This document shows, piece after piece, positions 14,814 through 22,945 of a stretch of DNA of 59,847 nucleotides; position 1 is the first letter of the stretch, and every line of letters begins with the position of its first letter. The stretch is from positions 1 through 59,847 of the forward strand of contig JAJEIP010000016.1 of assembly GCA_022827885.1 (NCBI GenBank), in the 5' to 3' direction. The notes beneath the pieces were generated by a model. That model was not told where the DNA came from. It did not search any database and was given only the letters and a program-made list of their open reading frames with translations. The stretch is from Candidatus Poribacteria bacterium. GTDB lineage: Bacteria; Poribacteria; WGA-4E; WGA-3G. Position numbers and translations under genes: made by a program.

Positions 14814-17084
14814 ATGAAATATATAAAGTTTTTGAGCAGCAACCGAATTCAGTCCAATAATACATCAGGTTCGGGAGCTGCGTTCTATTCCATCATAATC
14901 CGAAAATCCTTTTTAGGTTTGCTGGCGTTGGCGTATGGATGCTTCGTTATCGGGATACCGGCTTCAGGTGATGAAGAACAGAATGCTGCGTGGCAAGAAG
15001 CCTTTGCCTTAATTGATCAAGGGAACCGCAAAAGAGCAGCTACGAAACTTGAGGCTTTATTGCAAACTGACCTGTCCGAGTCAGAAAAACTGCAGGTTCA
15101 TCATGTCCTCGGCTATACCTATGAAAAACTTCGTAACCGTCCGAAGGCGGTTGGGCATTACGCGCGAGTTGCTTCGGTGAGTTATCCACTGGCAGACTGT
15201 GCCATCTATCGCTTAGCACAACTTTACGAAGACATGAACAACAGAACACGGGCAATAAAGTGGTATACGCAGCTTGTCAAGGATTATCCCACGAGTTTTT
15301 ATCTCGTGAAGGCAAAGTGGGCTTTAGCACAACTTCATCTGGAAGAAAAGGCGTCCGCGTCCGCGAAGTCTCTGTTGGTCGAACTCGTTGAGGCGCCACG
15401 CTATGCCAGAGAGGCAAGTTTTGCTTTAGCCCGTTGTCATGAGGAGCTCGGTGACACTACTACAGCATTTAACACGTATCGCGAACTCATAACGGAAAAG
15501 CACTCAATGAGCGTTGCTCGTGATTCACTCAGTCGGCTTAAGCGGCTTATGAGATCGCATAAAACGCTAAAACTGACCCCGACCGATCGGCTTAATTGTG
15601 GGTTGGTATCCTTTTCTCATAAACAATGGAAAACCGCCGTGGCGGACTTGGAATTAATTCCTAAGACTGTGGACATGAATCTACGAGCGCATACGCTCTA
15701 CCTCATCGGACGAAGTTATCAGGGACGGAAGTGGTATAATACAGCAATTAAGAAGTTCAATGGCGTTATTGCACTCGGTGATGAAAACAGGTATATCACG
15801 CGTGCGACGTATCAAATAGCCCAGTGTTATCGTCGGAAGGGGCATATTAGAACCGCCATCAGCAAGCTTGAAAGTTTTGTGAAGTCCTACGCATGGAGTG
15901 AATGGGTAGACAATGCATTGTATGATATCGCGCAGCTCCGCGAAAAACAGGGGAAATCGGAATTAGCCCTTGATGCGTATGCACGCTTAATTAAGGTCGC
16001 ACCGAAAAGTCCTTACGCTGATGTTGCAGCATGGCGAACTGGCTGGCAGCGCTTTGATGAGCGACGCTATGAAGAGAGTTACAACGCTTTCAAGGGCCTG
16101 AAAGAGAATTTCCCTGGAAATCGTTATGCGATGGGTGCGCACTTTTGGATGGCAAAGATACGCGAACGCCAGAACAAACCCGCACTGGCGCGGAAATTGT
16201 ATAAAGAAGTGGCAGAAGCACGGTATTGGTACTACTCGGCACGAGCGAAAGCGATTTTAGGTGTGGCTATGTCCGAGTTGGAACCGAAAGCCGTTCAAGA
16301 TGCGGAATTACCCGTGCGTCAGGCATGTCCAGAACAGGTGCTGTTGTTGATGGAACTCAAGCTTTATGAAGATGCGATTGCGCAGTTAGACGAGCACATC
16401 AACACAACTTCGCTCTCTGAACGTGAGTGTTTTTATAATTTGGTCACCTGTTATGAAGGTCTCGCGATGTACGATAAAGCCCGGAAGGTGACTGAACGGT
16501 CTCTTGAGAGTCCGGCTTTTGAAAATGCGACGCGAGAGGATTTAGAGAAACTTCATCAGAAACTCTATCCACGCTACTATGCTAAGACCGTCGAGAAATA
16601 TGCCAAATTGTATAACGTGGATACCTTCTTAATTGCGGCTATGATTTTAGAGGAAAGTCGATACAACGCGGCGGCGGTGAGTTGGGCAGGCGCGATCGGA
16701 TTGATGCAGATTATGCCCCCGACTGGAAGGGAACTCGCGCAGCAGCTCAAAATCCGTCGCTTCCGGACCTCAATGCTCAAACAGCCCGATGTGAACATTC
16801 AGATGGGGACGAAGTATATCGGATATCTCAATTCACTGTTCAATGACAACATGATGCTGGTGACGGGCGCGTATAATGGCGGTCCCGGACGGATGAAGCG
16901 GTGGGTGGCCTCGAAAAATATCGCAGACATCGATGAGTTTGTCGAGAAGATTACTATTCGAGAAACCCGACTTCATATCAAGAAGGTGATTGACAGTTAC
17001 GATCACTATATAGAAATTTATAAGAAGGCAAGCGAACCGCCAGCTGTGAATTCGGTAACAGGGATCGTCCAAAAAGGTTTTTAG
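14814..17084 (+). CDS. TPR-containing lytic murein transglycosylase (SLT domain)
   Basis: 756 residues. A hydrophobic segment (SFLGLLALAYGCFVIGIPASG, about residues 33-53, in two parts) points to export, though with a long lead. Residues about 60-560 are helical TPR-like repeats with phrases such as YTYEKLRNRPKAVGHY and YDIAQLREKQGKSELALDAY. The C-terminal SLT domain has the catalytic Glu in LEESRYN (about residue 613-614), then GAIGLMQIMPPTG and LVTGAYNGGPGRMKRW. It cleaves peptidoglycan glycan strands to give 1,6-anhydro ends. AGGAGG lies some 18 bases before the ATG, further than usual, so the start is not certain. Confidence 0.9.
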   Translation: MKYIKFLSSNRIQSNNTSGSGAAFYSIIIRKSFLGLLALAYGCFVIGIPASGDEEQNAAWQEAFALIDQGNRKRAATKLEALLQTDLSESEKLQVHHVLGYTYEKLRNRPKAVGHYARVASVSYPLADCAIYRLAQLYEDMNNRTRAIKWYTQLVKDYPTSFYLVKAKWALAQLHLEEKASASAKSLLVELVEAPRYAREASFALARCHEELGDTTTAFNTYRELITEKHSMSVARDSLSRLKRLMRSHKTLKLTPTDRLNCGLVSFSHKQWKTAVADLELIPKTVDMNLRAHTLYLIGRSYQGRKWYNTAIKKFNGVIALGDENRYITRATYQIAQCYRRKGHIRTAISKLESFVKSYAWSEWVDNALYDIAQLREKQGKSELALDAYARLIKVAPKSPYADVAAWRTGWQRFDERRYEESYNAFKGLKENFPGNRYAMGAHFWMAKIRERQNKPALARKLYKEVAEARYWYYSARAKAILGVAMSELEPKAVQDAELPVRQACPEQVLLLMELKLYEDAIAQLDEHINTTSLSERECFYNLVTCYEGLAMYDKARKVTERSLESPAFENATREDLEKLHQKLYPRYYAKTVEKYAKLYNVDTFLIAAMILEESRYNAAAVSWAGAIGLMQIMPPTGRELAQQLKIRRFRTSMLKQPDVNIQMGTKYIGYLNSLFNDNMMLVTGAYNGGPGRMKRWVASKNIADIDEFVEKITIRETRLHIKKVIDSYDHYIEIYKKASEPPAVNSVTGIVQKGF

Positions 17085-17099
17085 GGAAATAGTTGTGAG

Positions 17100-17131
17100 C
17101 AGTCAGTTATCAGTTAACCGTTGGCTGACTG
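17100..17131. terminator. Hairpin between convergent genes, possible bidirectional terminator
   Basis: CAGTCAG (17100-17106) pairs with CTGACTG (17125-17131), enclosing an 18-base loop with TATCAGTTAACCG. It sits between the convergent transglycosylase and nadB stops. There is no real T run, so termination is only suggested by position. Confidence 0.3.
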
Positions 17132-18787
17132 TTATTCCAAAGAGATCACTTTCGGTGGGTTATTGTTCTTGATAAGAATTCGGCGGTGCCAATCGCTATC
17201 GTCTTGCGTCGGAAAATCAGCGCGGTAGTGCGCGCCGCGGCTTTCGGTTCGCTCGAGTGCTGATTCGGTTATCATCAAGGCGACATTGAGCATATTGACG
17301 GCTTCAATGCGTGCTATATCGTTTGGTGCTGGTGTTGCTGGCACGTTTCCTAAATTTATGGTTAAGTCTTTCAATTCGGCGAGGGTTTGTCTTAAACCCT
17401 CGCCGTTTCGTTCAATACTTACATTTTCCCAGAGGGTCTCGCGGACTGCATCCTTTACCGCCTCTATAAAATCCAAATCTGGCGTTTGAGATGTCTCTGT
17501 ATGACCGGCGGGTAATATATCGGGTGGGTGAGAAGGCTGCGATGCGGCGAATGCTGCAGCGTTTGTGCCGGCGCGCGCGCCGTAGACGAGGCACTCCAGC
17601 AGCGAATTGCTTGCCAGACGGTTCGCGCCGTGTACCCCCGTGCAGGCAACTTCACCACAGGCGTAGAGTCCTTTGAGGTTCGTTTCTGTATCGGTGTTCG
17701 TGCGGATGCCGCCCATCATAAAATGGGCACCGGGACGGACCGGAATTAAGTCGATGTTGATGTCCAATCCATAGTGTTTGGTGGTTTCAGAGATCGTGGG
17801 GAATCGTTCATGGATAAACTCGGCAGGCTTATGTGTAATGTCGAGATAAACGCATGGAAATCCGGTCAATTCCATTTCTATCTGGATAGCACGACTGACG
17901 ACATCGCGGGGCGCGAGTTCACCTCTCTCGTGGTATCTCTCCATAAACCGTTCACCCCGAATGTTGATGAGTTGACCGCCTTCACCCCGAACAGCTTCTG
18001 AGATTAAAAAGTTGGGAGCACCATCCAAGAAGAGTGTTGTTGGGTGAAACTGGACGAATTCCATATCAACCATTTCGCATCCAGCGCGCCACGCTGCAGC
18101 GAACCCGTCGCCTGTTGCTACTTTTGGGTTGGAGGTACACGGGTAGATGCGTCCAAGCCCCCCTGTTGCGAGAATCGTGGATTTGGCGCGAATAGAAGTT
18201 ACGTGTTGATCTACAATCGCGGTAACGCCGTAGCATGTAGCAGTTTCCTGAAACTCTTGGGAAGTCCCTGCATCCGTCAGGAGATCGATGGCAAATGTAT
18301 TTTGTAAGACATGGATGTTTTCGGTGTTAAGCACACGCTGGATGAGGACATCCGTTGTTTCACGTCCGGTTGCGTCGCCTTTGTGAACGATACGGCGGCG
18401 GCTATGTGCGGCTTCCTGTGTAAAGCGGGGCAGTGTGCCTTCCCAATCAAAGTTCGCGCCCCAGTCAAGGAGCTCAGCGACCCGTGGAATGCCTTCGGAG
18501 ACCATCATTTCAACGGCTTTGGCATCACAGAGTCCGGCGCCAGCTGCACAGGTATCCTTTATGTGCAAGGCAACCGTGTCATCGAGGTTCATGGCAACTG
18601 CGATGCCACCTTGGGCATAGTGTGTGTTGCTCTCTGTCAGCGTGGTTTTGGTGATTAAGGTCACACTCGTGTGTTCGCTCGCAGCAAGAGCGGCGCGTAA
18701 TCCAGCGGCACCACTACCGATGATGAGCACATCCGTGTCCCAACTTGAATTCCGCTCTGGATTTACCGCAGATGTTGGATTTTCCAT
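17132..18787 (-). CDS. nadB: L-aspartate oxidase
   Basis: 551 residues, normal length. The FAD-binding motif is DVLIIGSGAAGLRAALAA. ESNTHYAQGGIAV, EFVQFHPTTLF and the GGIRTN/GLYACGEVACTGVHGANRLASNSLLE block (in parts) match the fumarate reductase/NadB flavoprotein family, with NadB-like end residues. It oxidises aspartate to iminoaspartate, the first step of NAD synthesis. nadA and nadC are not nearby. The start lies 8 bases after the thioesterase stop, so the two are probably co-transcribed; no good Shine-Dalgarno is visible. Confidence 0.96.
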   Translation of the reverse strand: MENPTSAVNPERNSSWDTDVLIIGSGAAGLRAALAASEHTSVTLITKTTLTESNTHYAQGGIAVAMNLDDTVALHIKDTCAAGAGLCDAKAVEMMVSEGIPRVAELLDWGANFDWEGTLPRFTQEAAHSRRRIVHKGDATGRETTDVLIQRVLNTENIHVLQNTFAIDLLTDAGTSQEFQETATCYGVTAIVDQHVTSIRAKSTILATGGLGRIYPCTSNPKVATGDGFAAAWRAGCEMVDMEFVQFHPTTLFLDGAPNFLISEAVRGEGGQLINIRGERFMERYHERGELAPRDVVSRAIQIEMELTGFPCVYLDITHKPAEFIHERFPTISETTKHYGLDINIDLIPVRPGAHFMMGGIRTNTDTETNLKGLYACGEVACTGVHGANRLASNSLLECLVYGARAGTNAAAFAASQPSHPPDILPAGHTETSQTPDLDFIEAVKDAVRETLWENVSIERNGEGLRQTLAELKDLTINLGNVPATPAPNDIARIEAVNMLNVALMITESALERTESRGAHYRADFPTQDDSDWHRRILIKNNNPPKVISLE

Positions 18788-18795
18788 TTTTTAAA

Positions 18796-19227
18796 TTATT
18801 GAACCGATATCTTAGGAGCGAAACTCTCATTGACCGGCATTACCTTACCCGTGCCAGTAGCGATAAGGGTGCCATCGCTAAGCGTGACTTCCGCCTTTGC
18901 TTCGACTAACCTTTTTGAAATCTTAATACGCTCTGCGTTTACATGTAGTTTCACACGGGTCGGTGCCGGATTGCGAAAACGGACTTCAAGCTGCGCTGTT
19001 ACTGCGGGTTGATCGAAAGTCCCTATCCCGACGTATGTAATCGCTTCATCTAATAGTGTGCTGAGGATACCCCCGTGTAGAATGTTTGCCCATCCTTGTA
19101 AATGCCCGGCGGGCGTACATTCAATATAGACGCATTCGCCGCCATTCTTGATTTCAGGTTTTACCTGAAAACCGAATGGATTTTTCATACCACAAACGAA
19201 GCAGTTGTCGTTATTTTCAATTCCCAT
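18796..19227 (-). CDS. PaaI-like hotdog-fold thioesterase
   Basis: 143 residues. NDNCFVCGMKNPFGFQV at the start and GWANILHGGILSTLLDEAI with the HGG-x-DE hotdog signature are typical of acyl-CoA thioesterases of the PaaI/4HBT group. The acyl substrate is unknown. The start codon follows AACCGCAAGGAATAATTAAA, one of the conserved ribosome-binding segments seen in this window. It precedes nadB by 8 bases. Confidence 0.88.
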   Translation of the reverse strand: MGIENNDNCFVCGMKNPFGFQVKPEIKNGGECVYIECTPAGHLQGWANILHGGILSTLLDEAITYVGIGTFDQPAVTAQLEVRFRNPAPTRVKLHVNAERIKISKRLVEAKAEVTLSDGTLIATGTGKVMPVNESFAPKISVQ

Positions 19228-19315
19228 ACTTTAATTATTCCTTGCGGTTAAATAACGGGAGTTTGGACTTTAACGTGCCTCTCTCAAATCCGCTCTCCAA
19301 ATGTAAAGCTAAGAC

Positions 19316-19341
19316 AAATTATGCCATTTAAGGCATAATTT
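19316..19341 (-). terminator. 10-bp hairpin after valS, weak terminator candidate
   Basis: AAATTATGCC and GGCATAATTT pair perfectly around a 6-base loop, about 30 bases past the valS stop. The minus strand continues TTTGTCTTAG, a poor U tract, so it may terminate partly or stabilise the transcript end. Confidence 0.4.
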
Positions 19342-19369
19342 CATTACGAGCTACGGTTTTCTTGCTATT

Positions 19370-22063
19370 TTAATCTGCCTTTTCCGACTCAGTGAGCATC
19401 GCGAGACTTCTCGCCAATTTCTCTTTCTCTACTTCCAGTCGTGCGAGTAACTCTTCCTTTTGTTTGACAACCCTTTCAGGGGCACGCTGAATGAAATTTG
19501 GATTATCTAAAGTCTTTTGCGCTGCTGCGACATCTTTAACGACCTGTTGATGCCGCTTACTAAGTCTGGCATGCTCGGCATCCAGATCGATTATATCGGC
19601 AAGCGGGATGTAGATAGCAAGCTCACCGATAACGGCTTCCGCCGAAGCCCGGGGTTTGGACAACGATTCGGCGATCGTGATGTCTGCTACGCGTGTGAAG
19701 GCTGGCAGATACTGTGCCAAGTAGGCTTCCAGTCGTTCACGGACTTCAGCATTTGGCGATTGGATATGAATCTCTACCGATGCGCCGAGCGGGACATTTA
19801 ACTCGCCTCGGATACTTCGGACACTTTCGATAATTTCCATGAGTGTCGCCATGGTGTCTTCTGCCGTCGGATTTTCGCCTATCGGTTCTGGCCATGCGGA
19901 AACTGTTACCGACCCTCCTTCGGCGGATTCGTTTTTGCCTCCACCGTGCGGGAGTTGTTGCCAAATCTCCTCGGTCAAGAAAGGCATCACAGGATGTAGG
20001 AGACGCATTGTCTGTTCCAAGACATCTGCTGCTACCCAAAGTGCCTCTGGTTGATTTTGTGAGATGCGTTGTTTGGCAAATTCCAAGTACCAATCGCAGA
20101 ACTCATGCCAAAGGAAGGCATAGAGTATTTGTGCGGCTTCATAAAAACGAAAGTCCTCAAAAGCCTCGGTTGTTGTTGCGATGGTATGGCTCAGACGGCT
20201 CTGTATCCAAGCGATTTCTAACGTTTCCTGTTTGGAGGGGGTGGGGGATTCAGCCGCTACGTCATCCATTTTTTCGGGCACAGGATGCTTCTCTAAGTTC
20301 ATCAGAATGAACCGGGCTGCGTTCCAAATTTTGTTCGCAAATCGCTTACCTGCCTCGATCTGCGATTCTGGAAGCGGGACATAAGGGATTGGAGTGCTTG
20401 TATTGACGAGCGCAAAGCGGAATGCATCCGTTCCATAGGTATCAATTGTCTCTAAGGGGTCGATGCTATTTCCCTTGGATTTGCTCATCTTCTGTCCCTT
20501 TTCATCGGCAACAAGTCCATGCAGATAAACCGTACGGAACGGGACTTCGTTCATACATCCTAATCCGAGCATAATCATCCTGGCGACCCAGAAGAAGAGG
20601 ATGTCCCAGCCGGTTACGAGGACGGATGTCGGGTAAAACGTCTTCAGTTCTTCCGTATTTTCTGGCCATCCCATAGTCGAGAAGGGCCATAACCCGGAGC
20701 TGAACCATGTATCCAGCACGTCTTCATCCTGCCGAAAGTCGGAGGCACCACATTCTACGCACTGTTGCGGGGTTTCCATCGCAGCGGTGACGGCTTCGCA
20801 TGCGTTACAATACCATATTGGGAGGCGATGTCCCCACCAGCGTTGACGTGAGATGGGCCAGGGTTCGATGTTCTCCATCCAATGATAAAAGCGAGCGGTT
20901 TCCCGTTCTGGGATAAACTGGATCTCACCTTTTTTTGTTGCTTCTATAGCGCGCTGCGCGAGTGGCCGCACATTCATAAACCATTGCGGTGATATAGCAG
21001 GTTCAACAACGGTGCCACATCGGTCATGATGTCCAACGGCGTGCCGATGCGGGACAATTTTGACGAGAGCCTCCGAGTTCTGGAGATCTGCAACGACCCG
21101 TTCGCGGCACTCCGATCGGGACAAGCCGACGTATTTTTCGGGGGCGTTTTCGTTTATATATCCATCAGGTGTGAAAATCGTGAGTTGCTCGAGGTTATGT
21201 CGTCCGCCAATTTCATAGTCATTCGTATCGTGCGCGGGTGTAACCTTCAGGGCACCTGTCCCGAATTCTGTATCCACATACGCATCGGCGATTATCGGAA
21301 TTTCTCTGTCACAGAGCGGTAGGATCGCTGTTTTTCCAATCAAATATTGATACCGTTCATCTTCCGGGTGCACGGCAACGGCGGTGTCGCCTAACATCGT
21401 TTCTGGACGTGTTGTGGCAATTTCGAGCACGACCTCACTGTCCTTCACCGGATAGCGGATATGATAAAAGTTGCCATCTATCTCAATGGGTTCAACTTCG
21501 AGGTTGCTGATAACGGTGTTACAGTGTGGGCACCAATTCGCCATGTAGGTATCGCGATAGATGAGTCCCTGATCGTAGAGTTTAACAAAGGCAGTGCGGA
21601 CGGCTTTCGACAAACCTTCATCGAGTGTAAAACGCTCGCGTTCCCAATCACAGGAGCACCCGAGTTTCTGGAGCTGGGAAACGATATACCCGGCGGATTC
21701 ATCTTTCCATTGCCACATACGTTCGATGAATTTTTCACGTCCGAGTTCGGTTCTGCTGGTGCCTTCTTCAGCGAGTTGTCGCTCCATAATAATTTCGGTG
21801 ACAATACCGGCGTGGTCGGTTCCGGGCATCCAGAGGGTGTTATAACCTTGCATGCGTCGCCATCGGATGAGGCAATCTTGGAGCGTATTGTCGAGGGCGT
21901 GCCCGATGTGTAAACTGCCAGTGATGTTCGGTGGCGGTATAACGATGGCGTAAGGCGGTTTGTCAGAGGTTGACTCGGCGTGAAAGTAGCCGTTTTTCTG
22001 CCAAAGTTGGTACCATTTCCCCTCAATTTCGTGAGGGGCATAAATTTTCGGAAGATTTGCCAT
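19370..22063 (-). CDS. valS: Valyl-tRNA synthetase
   Basis: 897 residues, full length. The class I HIGH motif is in PPPNITGSLHIGHALDNTL and the KMSKS motif in KGQKMSKSKGNSIDPLE. The editing domain and anticodon-binding helices are present, with a CxxC pair (CNAC...CVEC). The C-terminal coiled-coil arm ends in KEELLARLEVEKEKLARSL, as in bacterial ValRS. It charges tRNA-Val. The leader is duplicated (22064-22300) and ends in the AACCGCAAGGAAAATTAAAA ribosome-binding segment. Confidence 0.98.
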   Translation of the reverse strand: MANLPKIYAPHEIEGKWYQLWQKNGYFHAESTSDKPPYAIVIPPPNITGSLHIGHALDNTLQDCLIRWRRMQGYNTLWMPGTDHAGIVTEIIMERQLAEEGTSRTELGREKFIERMWQWKDESAGYIVSQLQKLGCSCDWERERFTLDEGLSKAVRTAFVKLYDQGLIYRDTYMANWCPHCNTVISNLEVEPIEIDGNFYHIRYPVKDSEVVLEIATTRPETMLGDTAVAVHPEDERYQYLIGKTAILPLCDREIPIIADAYVDTEFGTGALKVTPAHDTNDYEIGGRHNLEQLTIFTPDGYINENAPEKYVGLSRSECRERVVADLQNSEALVKIVPHRHAVGHHDRCGTVVEPAISPQWFMNVRPLAQRAIEATKKGEIQFIPERETARFYHWMENIEPWPISRQRWWGHRLPIWYCNACEAVTAAMETPQQCVECGASDFRQDEDVLDTWFSSGLWPFSTMGWPENTEELKTFYPTSVLVTGWDILFFWVARMIMLGLGCMNEVPFRTVYLHGLVADEKGQKMSKSKGNSIDPLETIDTYGTDAFRFALVNTSTPIPYVPLPESQIEAGKRFANKIWNAARFILMNLEKHPVPEKMDDVAAESPTPSKQETLEIAWIQSRLSHTIATTTEAFEDFRFYEAAQILYAFLWHEFCDWYLEFAKQRISQNQPEALWVAADVLEQTMRLLHPVMPFLTEEIWQQLPHGGGKNESAEGGSVTVSAWPEPIGENPTAEDTMATLMEIIESVRSIRGELNVPLGASVEIHIQSPNAEVRERLEAYLAQYLPAFTRVADITIAESLSKPRASAEAVIGELAIYIPLADIIDLDAEHARLSKRHQQVVKDVAAAQKTLDNPNFIQRAPERVVKQKEELLARLEVEKEKLARSLAMLTESEKAD

Positions 22064-22300
22064 ATTTTTAATTTTCCTTGCGGTTAAACGACGATGCTTG
22101 TGACTTGACGGTTTTCGATCATATCCGCCTGCGCCGTTGTTGCAGGCTGCTATTTATGGCATTACCAGAAATCCGCCCGTAATGTAATGCGGAGCAACAC
22201 ATATTTCTAATTTCCTTGCGGTTAAACGGCGATGCTTGTGGCTTGACGGTTCTCGATCATATCCGCCTGCGTATTGTTGCAGGCTGCTATTTATGGCATT
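22064..22300 (-). repeat. Tandem duplication of the valS leader, sharing hairpin and ribosome-binding segment with gatB
   Basis: Two direct copies, proximal at 22064-22163 and distal at 22207-22300, differ by about six positions over some 88 bases by eye. Each has the hairpin with CCTGC/GCAGG stem (22128-22146 and 22266-22283; loop AACAACGGC or AACAATAC) and ends in AACCGCAAGGAA plus an A-rich run. The distal copy is followed by an ATG opening a 27-codon frame (22119-22202) that runs through the proximal hairpin and encodes four arginines in a row (CGG CGC AGG CGG). Confidence 0.85.
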
Positions 22301-22860
22301 TAGGCGAAGAGGGGTTCTACCCATCCATAAGTCCCTTTGGTTTCCATCTCATAGATTAGATTTACCTGTCGCGTTTCGGCATTTAAAAACAGAAGAAATC
22401 CGGAATCCGTGGCTTCAAGTTCCGTTGTGGCTTCGGCGAGCGTCAGGGGTTTGGATGCGAATTTATCCTGTGTTGACACGACGACAGGGGTATCAATTCC
22501 TTCAACTTCCGATGAGGCGTCCACCTCGTCCGGATTGAGTCGTGCCACGACCTCGCGATGGGGTGCGATATTTCGGCGGTCTTTCACGCGATCCCTGTAA
22601 CGCCGGATCTGGCTGATGATCTTATCCGTAACAGTATCCAGCGCAGAGAGGATCTCATGCGTCTCACTTTTTGCGTAGAATGACACGCGGGGTGCCGTCA
22701 CAATCATCTCAGCATCAAACCGGTGTTTCTCAGATTTGAGAACGACATTTAGTTCTTGCATCCCGTTGAAGCGCGCCCCAATTTTATCGGCACGGTTGAG
22801 GATATACGCGTGAATATCATCGGTAATTTTTAAATTATGTCCTGAGCAGGTTACTTTCAT
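22300..22860 (-). CDS. hpf: Ribosome hibernation promoting factor, long form
   Basis: 186 residues. The N-terminal half (VTCSGHNLKITDDIHAYILN to DKIISQIRRYRDRVKDRR) is the RaiA/HPF fold that binds in the small subunit decoding region. The C-terminal third (KFASKPLTLAEATTELEATD to YGWVEPLF) is the dimerisation domain of long HPF, which pairs ribosomes as 100S dimers. It lies directly after rpoN, the same order as in proteobacteria. GGAGG lies 12 bases before the ATG, a wide spacing. Confidence 0.93.
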   Translation of the reverse strand: MKVTCSGHNLKITDDIHAYILNRADKIGARFNGMQELNVVLKSEKHRFDAEMIVTAPRVSFYAKSETHEILSALDTVTDKIISQIRRYRDRVKDRRNIAPHREVVARLNPDEVDASSEVEGIDTPVVVSTQDKFASKPLTLAEATTELEATDSGFLLFLNAETRQVNLIYEMETKGTYGWVEPLFA

Positions 22861-22945
22861 TTTTTACTATTGCCTCCTGATATCGTTCCCCTTCGTTGCA
22901 CGATGGTATCGGGTGAATTCCAACGCGACTGGGGACCCTGTATGG

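Noticed and set aside
13500-22300. T-box riboswitches before gatB and valS
   Set aside because: The T-box antiterminator sequence (GGTGG...ACCGCG) and specifier loop are not seen; the leaders are duplicated segments of another type.
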